A stretch of DNA of 9,063 nt, from positions 1 to 9,063 of the forward strand of contig JAFXUS010000006.1 of NCBI GenBank assembly GCA_017535125.1, given 5' to 3'. The notes under the pieces were generated by a model that saw nothing but the letters and a program-made list of their open reading frames with translations, was not told the DNA's origin and searched no databases. Shown piece after piece: positions 1 to 5,997 of the stretch (position 1 is its first letter; each line of letters starts with the position of its first letter). The position numbers and the translations under genes are program-made. This stretch comes from Bacteroidales bacterium. GTDB taxonomy: Bacteria; Bacteroidota; Bacteroidia; Bacteroidales; UBA932.

Positions 1-519
1 ATGGTCGGCAAGTATAAAGTCATCACCCTCTGTGGCAGTACGCGCTTCAAGGAGCAGTTCCTGGAGGCGCAGAAGCGGCTGACGCTGGAGGGGAACATCG
101 TCATCAGTGTCGGGCTGTTCGGGCATTCCGGGGACGAAGAGGTCTGGACGGAGGGGACGAAGGAGATGCTGGACGACATGCACAAGCGGAAGATCGACAT
201 GGCGGATGCCATCTACGTAATCAACGTGGGCGGCTATATCGGCTCCAGCACGCGCTCGGAGATCGAGTATGCGCGGAGCACGGGGAAAGCGGTTCTTTTC
301 CTGGAGGACGACGGAAACTCACAGGAAGAAAATCAATTGCTGAAGCGTGTCCGCGAGATGGAGACTCACTATGAGATCCTCAAAGAGTACATGGATTCCG
401 GCCAGTGGAAAGCCGATTTCGAGGCCGATGAGGCGGGGGAGATTCCTGCTGGAGTGAAGCGGGGGGTACTCTCCGAGGATGGCCTGTATGACTTGCTGCA
501 GAGCGCGATACAAAAATAG
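1..519 (+). CDS. Nucleoside 2-deoxyribosyltransferase-like protein with C-terminal DUF4298-like domain
   Basis: The 172-residue product has two parts. Residues 6-102 resemble the nucleoside 2-deoxyribosyltransferase-like fold seen in many phage and mobile-element proteins. An LCGSTRF loop at 10-16 follows the first strand, and a segment with IDMADAIYVIN, GYIGSSTRSEIEYA and GKAVLFLE spans 65-102. In the known enzymes a Glu in the S-x-E-x-x-YA region is the nucleophile, and E87 or E89 could fill that place. Residues 116-169 match the C-terminal part of DUF4298: an RVREME start, then SGQWKADFEADEAGEIP and KRGVLSEDGLYDLL. The middle helical part of DUF4298 seems shortened. A nucleotide or nucleoside substrate is plausible for the first domain; the second has no known function. 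The ATG at base 1 fits the usual family start a few residues before the first strand, but the window edge hides any upstream signal. The gene is followed by a broken phage-type fragment. The family call is firm; the activity is inferred. Confidence 0.75.
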   Translation: MVGKYKVITLCGSTRFKEQFLEAQKRLTLEGNIVISVGLFGHSGDEEVWTEGTKEMLDDMHKRKIDMADAIYVINVGGYIGSSTRSEIEYARSTGKAVLFLEDDGNSQEENQLLKRVREMETHYEILKEYMDSGQWKADFEADEAGEIPAGVKRGVLSEDGLYDLLQSAIQK

Positions 520-691
520 GATACAGCGGCTTCAATACACCGATACGAACTACGACGAGGTGAAGCAACTGTGCGGCGACAAGGTGCTGGCGCCGTTCTT
601 TTGCATAGGCTTCTCGATGCTGTCGGTGGATCAAGAGATCCCGAGAATGATGGCGGGGCTATTATTCAATCACAAATCATTATATTTGTAA
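518..691 (+). pseudogene. Truncated fragment of a small phage-type protein
   Basis: The open frame downstream of the first gene reads RIQRLQYTDTNYDEVKQLCG and continues with DKVLAPFFCIGFSMLSVD. This resembles the start of small phage or prophage proteins that begin with a xxPxxIEAxQYTGxNxxEV pattern and continue with a Gly/Asp-rich beta segment. Three things suggest a remnant. There is no start codon in the recognisable part; the only in-frame ATGs (479 and 488) lie inside the previous gene in another frame. The expected leading KKPxxIEA residues are missing. After SMLSVD (about base 631) the frame carries 19 unrelated residues to the TAA at 689-691, where the family normally continues. Translation as a short overlapping protein from ATG 488 cannot be excluded. 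Family recognition is from memory of the motif, so it is only moderately sure. Confidence 0.45.
681..688 (+). promoter_or_regulatory. Bacteroidota-type -7 promoter box for the HIRAN operon
   Basis: TATATTTG matches the Bacteroidota sigma-ABfr -7 consensus TAnnTTTG exactly. It sits in a short A/T-rich patch inside otherwise GC-rich sequence. No good -33 TTG is visible at the usual distance upstream. The box ends only 7 bases before the ATG at 696, so transcription would start at or next to the start codon. This is inferred from the motif alone. Confidence 0.45.
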
Positions 692-695
692 TGAA

Positions 696-1328
696 ATGTT
701 CTTTATCATCTACATAGCAGTGATTGCCTTCGCGCTCTACCTGATCTTTCACGATCGTGGAGAGGGGGAAGGGAAGTCGCGCAGGCAGGCCGCCCGGATC
801 GATTATCGTCCGGAGCAGCCGGGGCCGGTGCCGCAGACGCCGGTCAGCCCGACGCCGAAGCCGCTGGAGCCGGCTCCTCCCATCAGACCGGTCGCGGCGC
901 GCCCGACGGTGTCGCCCCGGAATGTCGCTGAGCGGGCGCTGTCCTGGTCGTATCTGGATTCGATTGAGTTCGACGAGCGTCTGATTGCCCAGACGATGCG
1001 GGCGGATATTGCCGGGATGCGGCATTATTGCTCTTTCGCGGACGTCGGGCCGGTGAACGGCTATGTGCAGCCGGAGCCGGGCAATCCCCACGATCCGCGG
1101 GCGCAGGTGGTGATCCGGGCCGACGGGAAGAAGCTGGGCTATATTCCGCGCTATGCGCTGGATGAATATGAGAACTTCAGCGGTGGCTTCCTCGTCTGCC
1201 CCTTCTCCGGGCGGGTCACGGTGGACAACAAAGGCTACATGCGGGCGGACATCCTGGTCGTCCGCCCGACGGACCGTAACTCCGTCAAAGAGAGATTGGC
1301 CGATTTCATCAACCAGGACAACAAATAG
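696..1328 (+). CDS. Membrane-anchored HIRAN-like domain protein
   Basis: This is a 210-residue protein in three parts. Residues 1-18 are a hydrophobic helix with no clear signal-peptidase site, so it is probably an N-terminal membrane anchor. Residues 20-75 form a Pro/Arg-rich linker likely to be disordered. Residues about 105-190 resemble a HIRAN domain, with the EPGNPHDPRAQVV segment at 127-139 and LGYIPR at 147-152. These correspond to the typical ePxNpxDpnAvxV and xGYIPr signatures. HIRAN domains bind DNA 3' ends in HLTF and Rad5 and also occur stand-alone in bacteria, where their role is mostly unknown. The ATG at 696 starts the hydrophobic helix directly; an ATG at 691 opens only a 9-codon frame. 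The gene is 3 bases ahead of the TSCPD gene and is probably the first of three co-transcribed genes. A membrane-tethered HIRAN may bind something other than DNA; its job is not known. Confidence 0.7.
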   Translation: MFFIIYIAVIAFALYLIFHDRGEGEGKSRRQAARIDYRPEQPGPVPQTPVSPTPKPLEPAPPIRPVAARPTVSPRNVAERALSWSYLDSIEFDERLIAQTMRADIAGMRHYCSFADVGPVNGYVQPEPGNPHDPRAQVVIRADGKKLGYIPRYALDEYENFSGGFLVCPFSGRVTVDNKGYMRADILVVRPTDRNSVKERLADFINQDNK

Positions 1329-1331
1329 CGT

Positions 1332-1622
1332 ATGTTTGACGTCATCAAAATATCCGATACCACGGAAAACGGCCTGCGGAAGGCCTCTTTCCTTACCTGC
1401 GGTGCGGTCTGCTCACAGCAGATCGACATCGAACTAGAGGGCGACATAGTCCGCAAGGTGCAATACGTCGGCGGCTGCCACGGCAATACGCAGGGCGTCG
1501 CGGCGCTTTGCGCGGGAATGAACAAGGACGCGGTCGTCGCCCGCCTGGACGGGATTGACTGCAAAGGCCGCGGCACCAGTTGTCCGGACCAACTGGCCCG
1601 TGCATTGAAATCGTTACTATGA
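1332..1622 (+). CDS. TSCPD domain-containing protein (TIGR03905-like)
   Basis: This 96-residue protein consists almost entirely of one TSCPD domain. The motifs are CGAVCSQQIDIELEGD from residue 23, GGCHGNTQG at 47-55 and the name-giving TSCPDQLA at 82-89. Cysteines lie at 23, 27, 49, 60, 77 and 84. C27, C49, C77 and C84 sit in the conserved places expected to bind a metal. The same domain forms a C-terminal zinc-finger-like element of many B12-dependent class II ribonucleotide reductases. The stand-alone form is common in anaerobes and has no settled function. The start follows the HIRAN stop by 3 bases. The stop overlaps the next ATG as ATGA (1619-1622), which indicates translational coupling. 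Family membership is clear; a redox or metal-binding role is inferred. Confidence 0.88.
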   Translation: MFDVIKISDTTENGLRKASFLTCGAVCSQQIDIELEGDIVRKVQYVGGCHGNTQGVAALCAGMNKDAVVARLDGIDCKGRGTSCPDQLARALKSLL

Positions 1623-1987
1623 AACTGCTTGGAAACATCCTTTGGCTGGCGCTTGGTGGATTCATCATTGCGCTGATCTACTATATGGTGGGACTGGTGA
1701 TGTGTGTCACGATCATCGGCATTCCGTTCGGCGTGCAGCTGTTCAAACTGGGCACATACGCGCTTTGGCCGTTCGGCCATGAACTGGTCTATCGGCCTAC
1801 GGAGCCGGGCTGTCTGTCCACCGTGATGAACCTTCTCTGGATCCTGCTGGGCTGGTGGGAGATTGCCATCGTTCACCTGGCATTCGGCCTGTTATGCTGT
1901 GTCACCATCATCGGCATCCCCTGGGGTATGCAGCACTTCAAGATGGCGCTCAACGCCATCGTCCCTTTCGGCAAAGAAATCCGTTGA
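1619..1987 (+). CDS. YccF domain-containing inner membrane protein
   Basis: This 122-residue membrane protein belongs to the YccF (DUF307) family, whose E. coli member is about 148 residues. It contains the family's internal duplication: CVTIIGIPFGVQLFKLG at 29-45 followed by ALWPFG, and CVTIIGIPWGMQHFKMA at 94-110 followed by AIVPFGKEI. Hydrophobic stretches at about 5-32 and 70-100 are the likely membrane segments. The start is taken as the ATG at 1619 because it gives the normal MKLLGNILWL opening and overlaps the TSCPD stop by 4 bases; a longer frame from a TTG at 1580 would add unrelated residues. The function of the family is unknown, though it is often linked with membrane or stress proteins. 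It ends 35 bases from the convergent TfoX-like gene, and no obvious terminator lies between them. Confidence 0.9.
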   Translation: MKLLGNILWLALGGFIIALIYYMVGLVMCVTIIGIPFGVQLFKLGTYALWPFGHELVYRPTEPGCLSTVMNLLWILLGWWEIAIVHLAFGLLCCVTIIGIPWGMQHFKMALNAIVPFGKEIR

Positions 1988-2022
1988 CGAGCAAGATATA
2001 AATTAAAGTCGGAGACAAGCTC

Positions 2023-2553
2023 TCAGATATTGGAATGACCTAGGCGGGGGTATGCATCGACGGCGTCACGGAAGGTGAGGCCGGCGTTCTCCCGCAGCCA
2101 ACTCTGGAATTCGACTTTAAAACGGAAATTCTGGCCCAGGTACTGCTGAAAGAAAGCCCGCAGATCCTGGGAGCATACAATGTTGGGTTGTATGGCATCG
2201 TCCAGTGACGTGGGAACCTGCCGGTTTACCGCGCTCCGCTTGGCTTTGGACTTGGAGGATGACAGTTCCGGGAGGGTGGCGCGGATGATGTCCTCCAGGT
2301 AGTCCCGGTCGTCCACGTCCGCAATGTAGAAATGGTCCCGGGCGCTGGGATAGGGCGGACGCAGCACGACCTCGTTCAGCACGGCTTCGCCGGCATCCGT
2401 CTGTTTGATAAACAAATTGTTGTCGCAAATCAGGCCGAACAGGACGCCGTTGCAGTAGATGCAATAGTCTCCCATCATCTTCTTCACGGCAATCTCTCCG
2501 GCACCGGAGCACTGGTCCACGATGTACTGGACAAAATCTGTGTTACAAGCCAT
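2023..2553 (-). CDS. TfoX N-terminal domain protein with C-terminal DUF6434-like domain
   Basis: The 176-residue product carries a TfoX N-terminal domain at about 1-97. Its typical features are VKKMMGDYCIYCNGVLFGLI and LFIKQTDAG, followed by the PPYPSARDHFYIADVDD segment and a closing helix. A basic Ser/Lys linker at 99-115 leads to residues 121-168, where NIVCSQDLRAFF, LGQNFRFKVEFQSWLRENAG and LTFRDAVDAY resemble DUF6434. TfoX is a competence regulator in gammaproteobacteria. Many stand-alone N-domain proteins elsewhere are of unknown role, so a competence function should not be assumed. No TfoX C-terminal domain is present. The ATG at 2553 lies inside the end of the DUF819 gene (11-base overlap), which places this as the last gene of the recG unit. 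The TfoX-N call is firm; the second domain is recognised by pattern only. Confidence 0.82.
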   Translation of the reverse strand: MACNTDFVQYIVDQCSGAGEIAVKKMMGDYCIYCNGVLFGLICDNNLFIKQTDAGEAVLNEVVLRPPYPSARDHFYIADVDDRDYLEDIIRATLPELSSSKSKAKRSAVNRQVPTSLDDAIQPNIVCSQDLRAFFQQYLGQNFRFKVEFQSWLRENAGLTFRDAVDAYPRLGHSNI

Positions 2554-3718
2554 ATCCTAACAAATGAGCAATGAGCACGCCGAGGTAATTGCCGACGGCG
2601 TAGCCGATAATTCCGATGGTGATGCCGCTGATGATGATCCGGCGGTTCTTCATCGACTCGGCGATCATGGGAACGAAGAGCGGCGAGTTGATCATCGCGA
2701 CGCTGGTGATGACGGCCGTGTCGGCATCCACCTTGAAGAACCGACCGAGCAGCACCTGGAGCATCAGGGAGCCGAAAATGACGAAGGCGACATAGGCGAG
2801 CAGCCAGATGCCGCTGCTGAAATCGATGCTCCGCACGTCCACCATCGATGCCACCACGAGGCTGAAGACGAGCACCAGGTACATGCCGGCGTCGTAGCTC
2901 TTCTCCCAGCTCCGTACGGCCGGTAGGAAAGACGCGGCGATGGAAAGGGTGGTGAGGGTGAGAATCAGTACGATCATGTTGATGCCGCCAGTGAGCAGCA
3001 TCGACAGCCCCAATCCGGCACCCGTGATCAGGACGGCGAGGCCGATGGCCTTGAGCGTGCCGGCGCGGTGCTCGCGCGAGAATACGCCGCGGTACATCTC
3101 CGTTTCCCCGCGGGCCATGCTGCTCTGCGGCGCGGCCTCATTTCCGGTCGGCCGGAAAGACGCAAACGGGAGGACCTTGCGGGCAAGGCGGATGCCCGCC
3201 GCCATCAGGAAGGTCAGGTACAGAAAGCTGACGATCAAATCGAAGGAATTGAGCAGCAGGTAAGTGCCCTCGTCGGCGCCGAGCATCATCTTGACGGCGG
3301 CCAGGTTGGGGGTGCCGCCCGTATAGACGCCGACGATCATGCCCGCGACGGCGGGCGCTTCGCTGCCGATCTGCTTCGCGAAAAGGAAATAGCCGAGCGC
3401 CGTGACGCCGACGACTGCGACCAGTCCGATGAGCAGCGACTTGAGTGCTTTCCCGGCCGGCCAGTCCCGGAAATTGCAGGCAAAAAGGATCAATGGCATG
3501 GCCAGGGGAATGGTCACGCTGGACAGGGCGTCCTGGAGCGGGAACAGCTTGTCCGGGGCCGCGTCAAAAGGATAAATCAGCAGATTGCCGGCGATGATGC
3601 CGAGCAGGTACATCATCAGGATGGCGCCGATCCGGGCGACGGCGCGGCTCCTGCGGCAGAGCAGAATCACGCCGTAGGGCGCCAGCAGGTAAAACAGGGT
3701 CCAGAGGATGAGCAGCAT
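2543..3718 (-). CDS. DUF819 family integral membrane protein (YjcL-like)
   Basis: This 391-residue polytopic membrane protein matches DUF819. Roughly ten to eleven hydrophobic segments occur in two blocks (about 1-180 and 222-390). They are separated by a polar cytoplasmic loop at about 181-222 rich in Arg, Ser and Glu. A family signature occurs at 128-143, where IVGVYTGGTPNLAAVK follows a membrane segment; related Gly/Asn-containing re-entrant motifs are typical of secondary transporters. A second Pro/Asn patch (MINSPLFVP, 342-350) lies near the equivalent position in the second half, consistent with an inverted repeat of two halves. The substrate is unknown for the family. The gene starts 3 bases after the recG stop and overlaps the following TfoX-like gene by 11 bases, so it depends on the recG promoter or on one inside recG. 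The family call is firm. Confidence 0.85.
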   Translation of the reverse strand: MLLILWTLFYLLAPYGVILLCRRSRAVARIGAILMMYLLGIIAGNLLIYPFDAAPDKLFPLQDALSSVTIPLAMPLILFACNFRDWPAGKALKSLLIGLVAVVGVTALGYFLFAKQIGSEAPAVAGMIVGVYTGGTPNLAAVKMMLGADEGTYLLLNSFDLIVSFLYLTFLMAAGIRLARKVLPFASFRPTGNEAAPQSSMARGETEMYRGVFSREHRAGTLKAIGLAVLITGAGLGLSMLLTGGINMIVLILTLTTLSIAASFLPAVRSWEKSYDAGMYLVLVFSLVVASMVDVRSIDFSSGIWLLAYVAFVIFGSLMLQVLLGRFFKVDADTAVITSVAMINSPLFVPMIAESMKNRRIIISGITIGIIGYAVGNYLGVLIAHLLGYGL

Positions 3719-3721
3719 GGC

Positions 3722-5866
3722 TTAAGAAATCTTGCTGTAGTCCTTGATTTCGTATTTGTCCTTGCGGAGTTCGCGCAGCAGGGGGGCGTTCTGGGGCGCC
3801 GAGAGGGTCGGGTCCGCGTCGAGGATCTTGTTGGCATAGGCGCGGGCCTCGGAGAGGAGGGCGCCGTCCTTGGCCAGGGAGGCGATGTTGAGGCTGATGG
3901 GCAGGCCGCTCTGCTGCGTGCCTTCCAGGTCGCCGGGGCCGCGCATCTTCATGTCCTGCTCGGCAATCTCGAATCCGTCCTCGGTCTGGCACATCAGGTC
4001 CAGGCGCTGCTGAGCCTCCTTGGACGTCTTGACGTCCTTGACGAGAATGCAGTAGGACTTCTCCGCGCCGCGCCCCACCCGGCCGCGCAGCTGGTGCAGC
4101 TGGCTCAGGCCGAAGCGCTGGGCGCTCTCGATGACCATCACGGAGGCGTTGGGCACGTCCACGCCGACCTCGATCACGGTCGTCGAAACCAGGATGTTGG
4201 CCCGGCCTGCCACGAAGGCGGCCATGTTGAAATTCTTCTCCTCGTTGCTCTGCTGCCCATGGACGATGGCGACCTTGTAGTCCGGCAGCGGGAAGGCCTT
4301 GACGATCTCCTCATATCCCTGCTCCAGGTTCTGCAGGTCCATCTTTTCGCTCTCGAAGATCAGCGGGAAGACGACGAAGACCTGCCGCCCGCGGGCGATC
4401 TCGTCCCGCATGAATTTGTACATCGCCGAACGCCGGTTCTGCCCGATGCACATGGTCTGGACGGGCTTGCGGCCCGGCGGCATCTCGTCGATGACGGAGA
4501 CGTCCAGGTCGCCGTAGAGTGTCATCGCGAGCGTGCGCGGAATCGGCGTCGCCGTCATCACGAGGACATGCGGCGCCACGCCGGGTCCCTTGCTCCATAA
4601 TTTGGATCTTTGCTCCACACCGAAGCGATGCTGCTCGTCAATGACGGCGAGGCCCAGGTTGCGGAAGACGACGTTGTCCTCCAGCAGGGCGTGCGTGCCG
4701 ACGAGAATGCCGAGGCTGCCGTCTTCCAGGGCGGCGTGGATGGCGCGCCGCTCCTTCTGCGGCGTGCTGCCGGTCAGCAGCGCGCACCGTACGGCGGTGG
4801 GCTTGAGGTATTTCTGGATATTGGCGTAATGCTGCTGCGCGAGCACCTCGGTCGGCGCCATAATGCAGGTCTGGAAGCCGTTGCCGATGGCCATCAGGCA
4901 GCTGAGCACGGCGACCATGGTCTTGCCGGAGCCGACATCGCCCTGCAGCAGGCGGTTCATCTGGTGGCCGCTCACGAGGTCGGCGCGGATCTCCTTGATC
5001 ACGCGCTGCTGGGCGCCCGTGAGGGTGTAGGGGAGCGCGTTGTAGCAAGCGTGGAAGTCAGGACCGACCTTCGGCATCAGCAGGCCGCGTTCGCCGCGCG
5101 AGCGGACGAATTTCTGCTTCAGCAGCGACAGCTGCAGGAAGAAGAGTTCCTCGAACTTGAGGCGGTAGGAAGCCTTCTGGAGGGCGTAGGAGTCCTTCGG
5201 GAAATGGATATTCTTGATCGCGTACTGCAGCGACACGAGGCCGCGGTCGCGCAGCACGTATTCGGGCAGCGTCTCCTGGATTTCCGGCAGGCAGAGCGCG
5301 AGGGCAGCCTGCTGCAGCTTGCACATCACCTTGCCGGTGATGCCGCCCGTCTTGAGCTTTTCCGTGCTCGGATAAACGCCCGTCAGCGCGCCCTGCGCCA
5401 TGGCGCCGTCCTGCGGCACGTCCACCTCGGGGTGGACGATGTTGAGGCGGCCGCCGAACTCCTGCGGCTTGCCGAAGAACAGGAAGGTGCTTCCCGGCAC
5501 GAGCCGCTGGTAGTTCCACTTGACGCCCTTGAAGAAGACCATCTCCATGCGGCCGGAAGCGTCTTCGACAATGACGGAGAGGCGCTTGACGGCGCCCCAG
5601 TGGATGGGGTTCGTGTCCTGGGAGACGACCGCGCCGCCCGGCCCCAGCAGGGCCCGGGAAATGACGGTGGCCTGCAGCTGGACGTAGGCGAGGTCGGGAG
5701 CCACCTGGGCGATGGGCACGACGCCGCTGCGGTCGATGTAGCGGAACGGATACAGGTGGATCAGGTCGGAGAGGGTCTCGATGCCCAGCTCACGCTGCAG
5801 CAGGACGGCCCGTTTCGGGCCCACCCCGCTGAGATACTGAATACTGGTATCCAATTCTCTTGACAT
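3722..5866 (-). CDS. recG: ATP-dependent DNA helicase RecG
   Basis: The 714-residue product has the full RecG layout; the E. coli protein has 693 residues. RecG binds stalled forks and Holliday-type branches and drives branch migration in DNA repair. The N-terminal helix-hairpin part reads YLSGVGPKRAVLL at 11-23 and is followed by the wedge/OB domain to about 210. The helicase core contains Walker A GDVGSGKT (309-316), APTEVLAQQH (337-346), GTHALL (390-395), the Walker B DEQHRFG (410-416) and TATPIPRTLA (438-447). The second RecA-like lobe contains STTVIEVGVDVPNA (561-574) and QLHQLRGRVGRG (589-600). The C-terminal TRG-type segment has GFEIAEQDMKMRGPGDLEGT at 631-650. All key motifs are intact. 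The ATG at 5866 is chosen because the protein then opens directly into the family start; a longer in-frame opening to 6295 runs through a palindrome and the neighbouring gene. DUF819 and TfoX-like genes follow in the same unit. Confidence 0.97.
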   Translation of the reverse strand: MSRELDTSIQYLSGVGPKRAVLLQRELGIETLSDLIHLYPFRYIDRSGVVPIAQVAPDLAYVQLQATVISRALLGPGGAVVSQDTNPIHWGAVKRLSVIVEDASGRMEMVFFKGVKWNYQRLVPGSTFLFFGKPQEFGGRLNIVHPEVDVPQDGAMAQGALTGVYPSTEKLKTGGITGKVMCKLQQAALALCLPEIQETLPEYVLRDRGLVSLQYAIKNIHFPKDSYALQKASYRLKFEELFFLQLSLLKQKFVRSRGERGLLMPKVGPDFHACYNALPYTLTGAQQRVIKEIRADLVSGHQMNRLLQGDVGSGKTMVAVLSCLMAIGNGFQTCIMAPTEVLAQQHYANIQKYLKPTAVRCALLTGSTPQKERRAIHAALEDGSLGILVGTHALLEDNVVFRNLGLAVIDEQHRFGVEQRSKLWSKGPGVAPHVLVMTATPIPRTLAMTLYGDLDVSVIDEMPPGRKPVQTMCIGQNRRSAMYKFMRDEIARGRQVFVVFPLIFESEKMDLQNLEQGYEEIVKAFPLPDYKVAIVHGQQSNEEKNFNMAAFVAGRANILVSTTVIEVGVDVPNASVMVIESAQRFGLSQLHQLRGRVGRGAEKSYCILVKDVKTSKEAQQRLDLMCQTEDGFEIAEQDMKMRGPGDLEGTQQSGLPISLNIASLAKDGALLSEARAYANKILDADPTLSAPQNAPLLRELRKDKYEIKDYSKIS

Positions 5867-5871
5867 ACATA

Positions 5872-5900
5872 CAAATATACAAAAATATAGGAAGACAAAA
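5872..5900 (-). promoter_or_regulatory. Putative recG promoter (Bacteroidota type)
   Basis: On the minus strand a TTTTG (5900-5896) is followed after 16 bases by TATATTTG (5879-5872), an exact match to TAnnTTTG. The pair resembles the Bacteroidota -33/-7 arrangement, with a slightly short spacer. Only five bases separate the box from the recG ATG at 5866, so the transcript may have no leader. The patch is strikingly A/T-rich in a GC-rich neighbourhood. The call rests on the motif only. Confidence 0.5.
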
Positions 5901-5910
5901 GGTACTTGAA

Positions 5911-5989
5911 GCCGAAAACGGAACTGTCCCCGGAAAGCTTTTCCCGACAGGGTTCTTTTCAGCTTTCCGGGGACAGTTGCCGTTTCGGC
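5911..5989. repeat. Long imperfect inverted repeat, 29-base arms (terminator or REPIN-like element)
   Basis: The left arm (5911-5939) and right arm (5961-5989) are reverse complements at 26 of 29 positions, or at 28 if one base is gapped on each side. They share a perfect 18-base core, AACTGTCCCCGGAAAGCT. The 21-base loop contains a small CCC-GACA-GGG hairpin. The element fills the space between the DUF2207 stop and the recG promoter. In minus-strand RNA it would fold into a very stable hairpin that could end the lemA-DUF2207 transcript, though no clear U-run follows directly. The two-armed form with a TGTCCCCGG core also resembles REP doublets (REPINs) mobilised by IS200-like RAYT transposases. 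Which of these applies cannot be decided from one copy. Confidence 0.8.
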
Positions 5990-5997
5990 CGATTGGA

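Noticed and set aside
1580..1618. A longer YccF start at the TTG at 1580
   Set aside because: The added 13 residues overlap the conserved TSCPD motif in another frame, while the ATG at 1619 gives the usual YccF opening.
1988..2022. A terminator between the convergent YccF and TfoX-like genes
   Set aside because: The 35 bases hold only a weak GAGC/GCTC pairing and no T-run, which is not enough to call a terminator.
3068..5863. Two long plus-strand open frames (3068-4600 and 4610-5863) opposite recG and the DUF819 gene
   Set aside because: They lie exactly antisense to genes with complete family motifs. Their products are low-complexity and rich in Ala, Gly, Val, Glu, Asp and His, as expected from reverse-strand reading of GC-rich codons.
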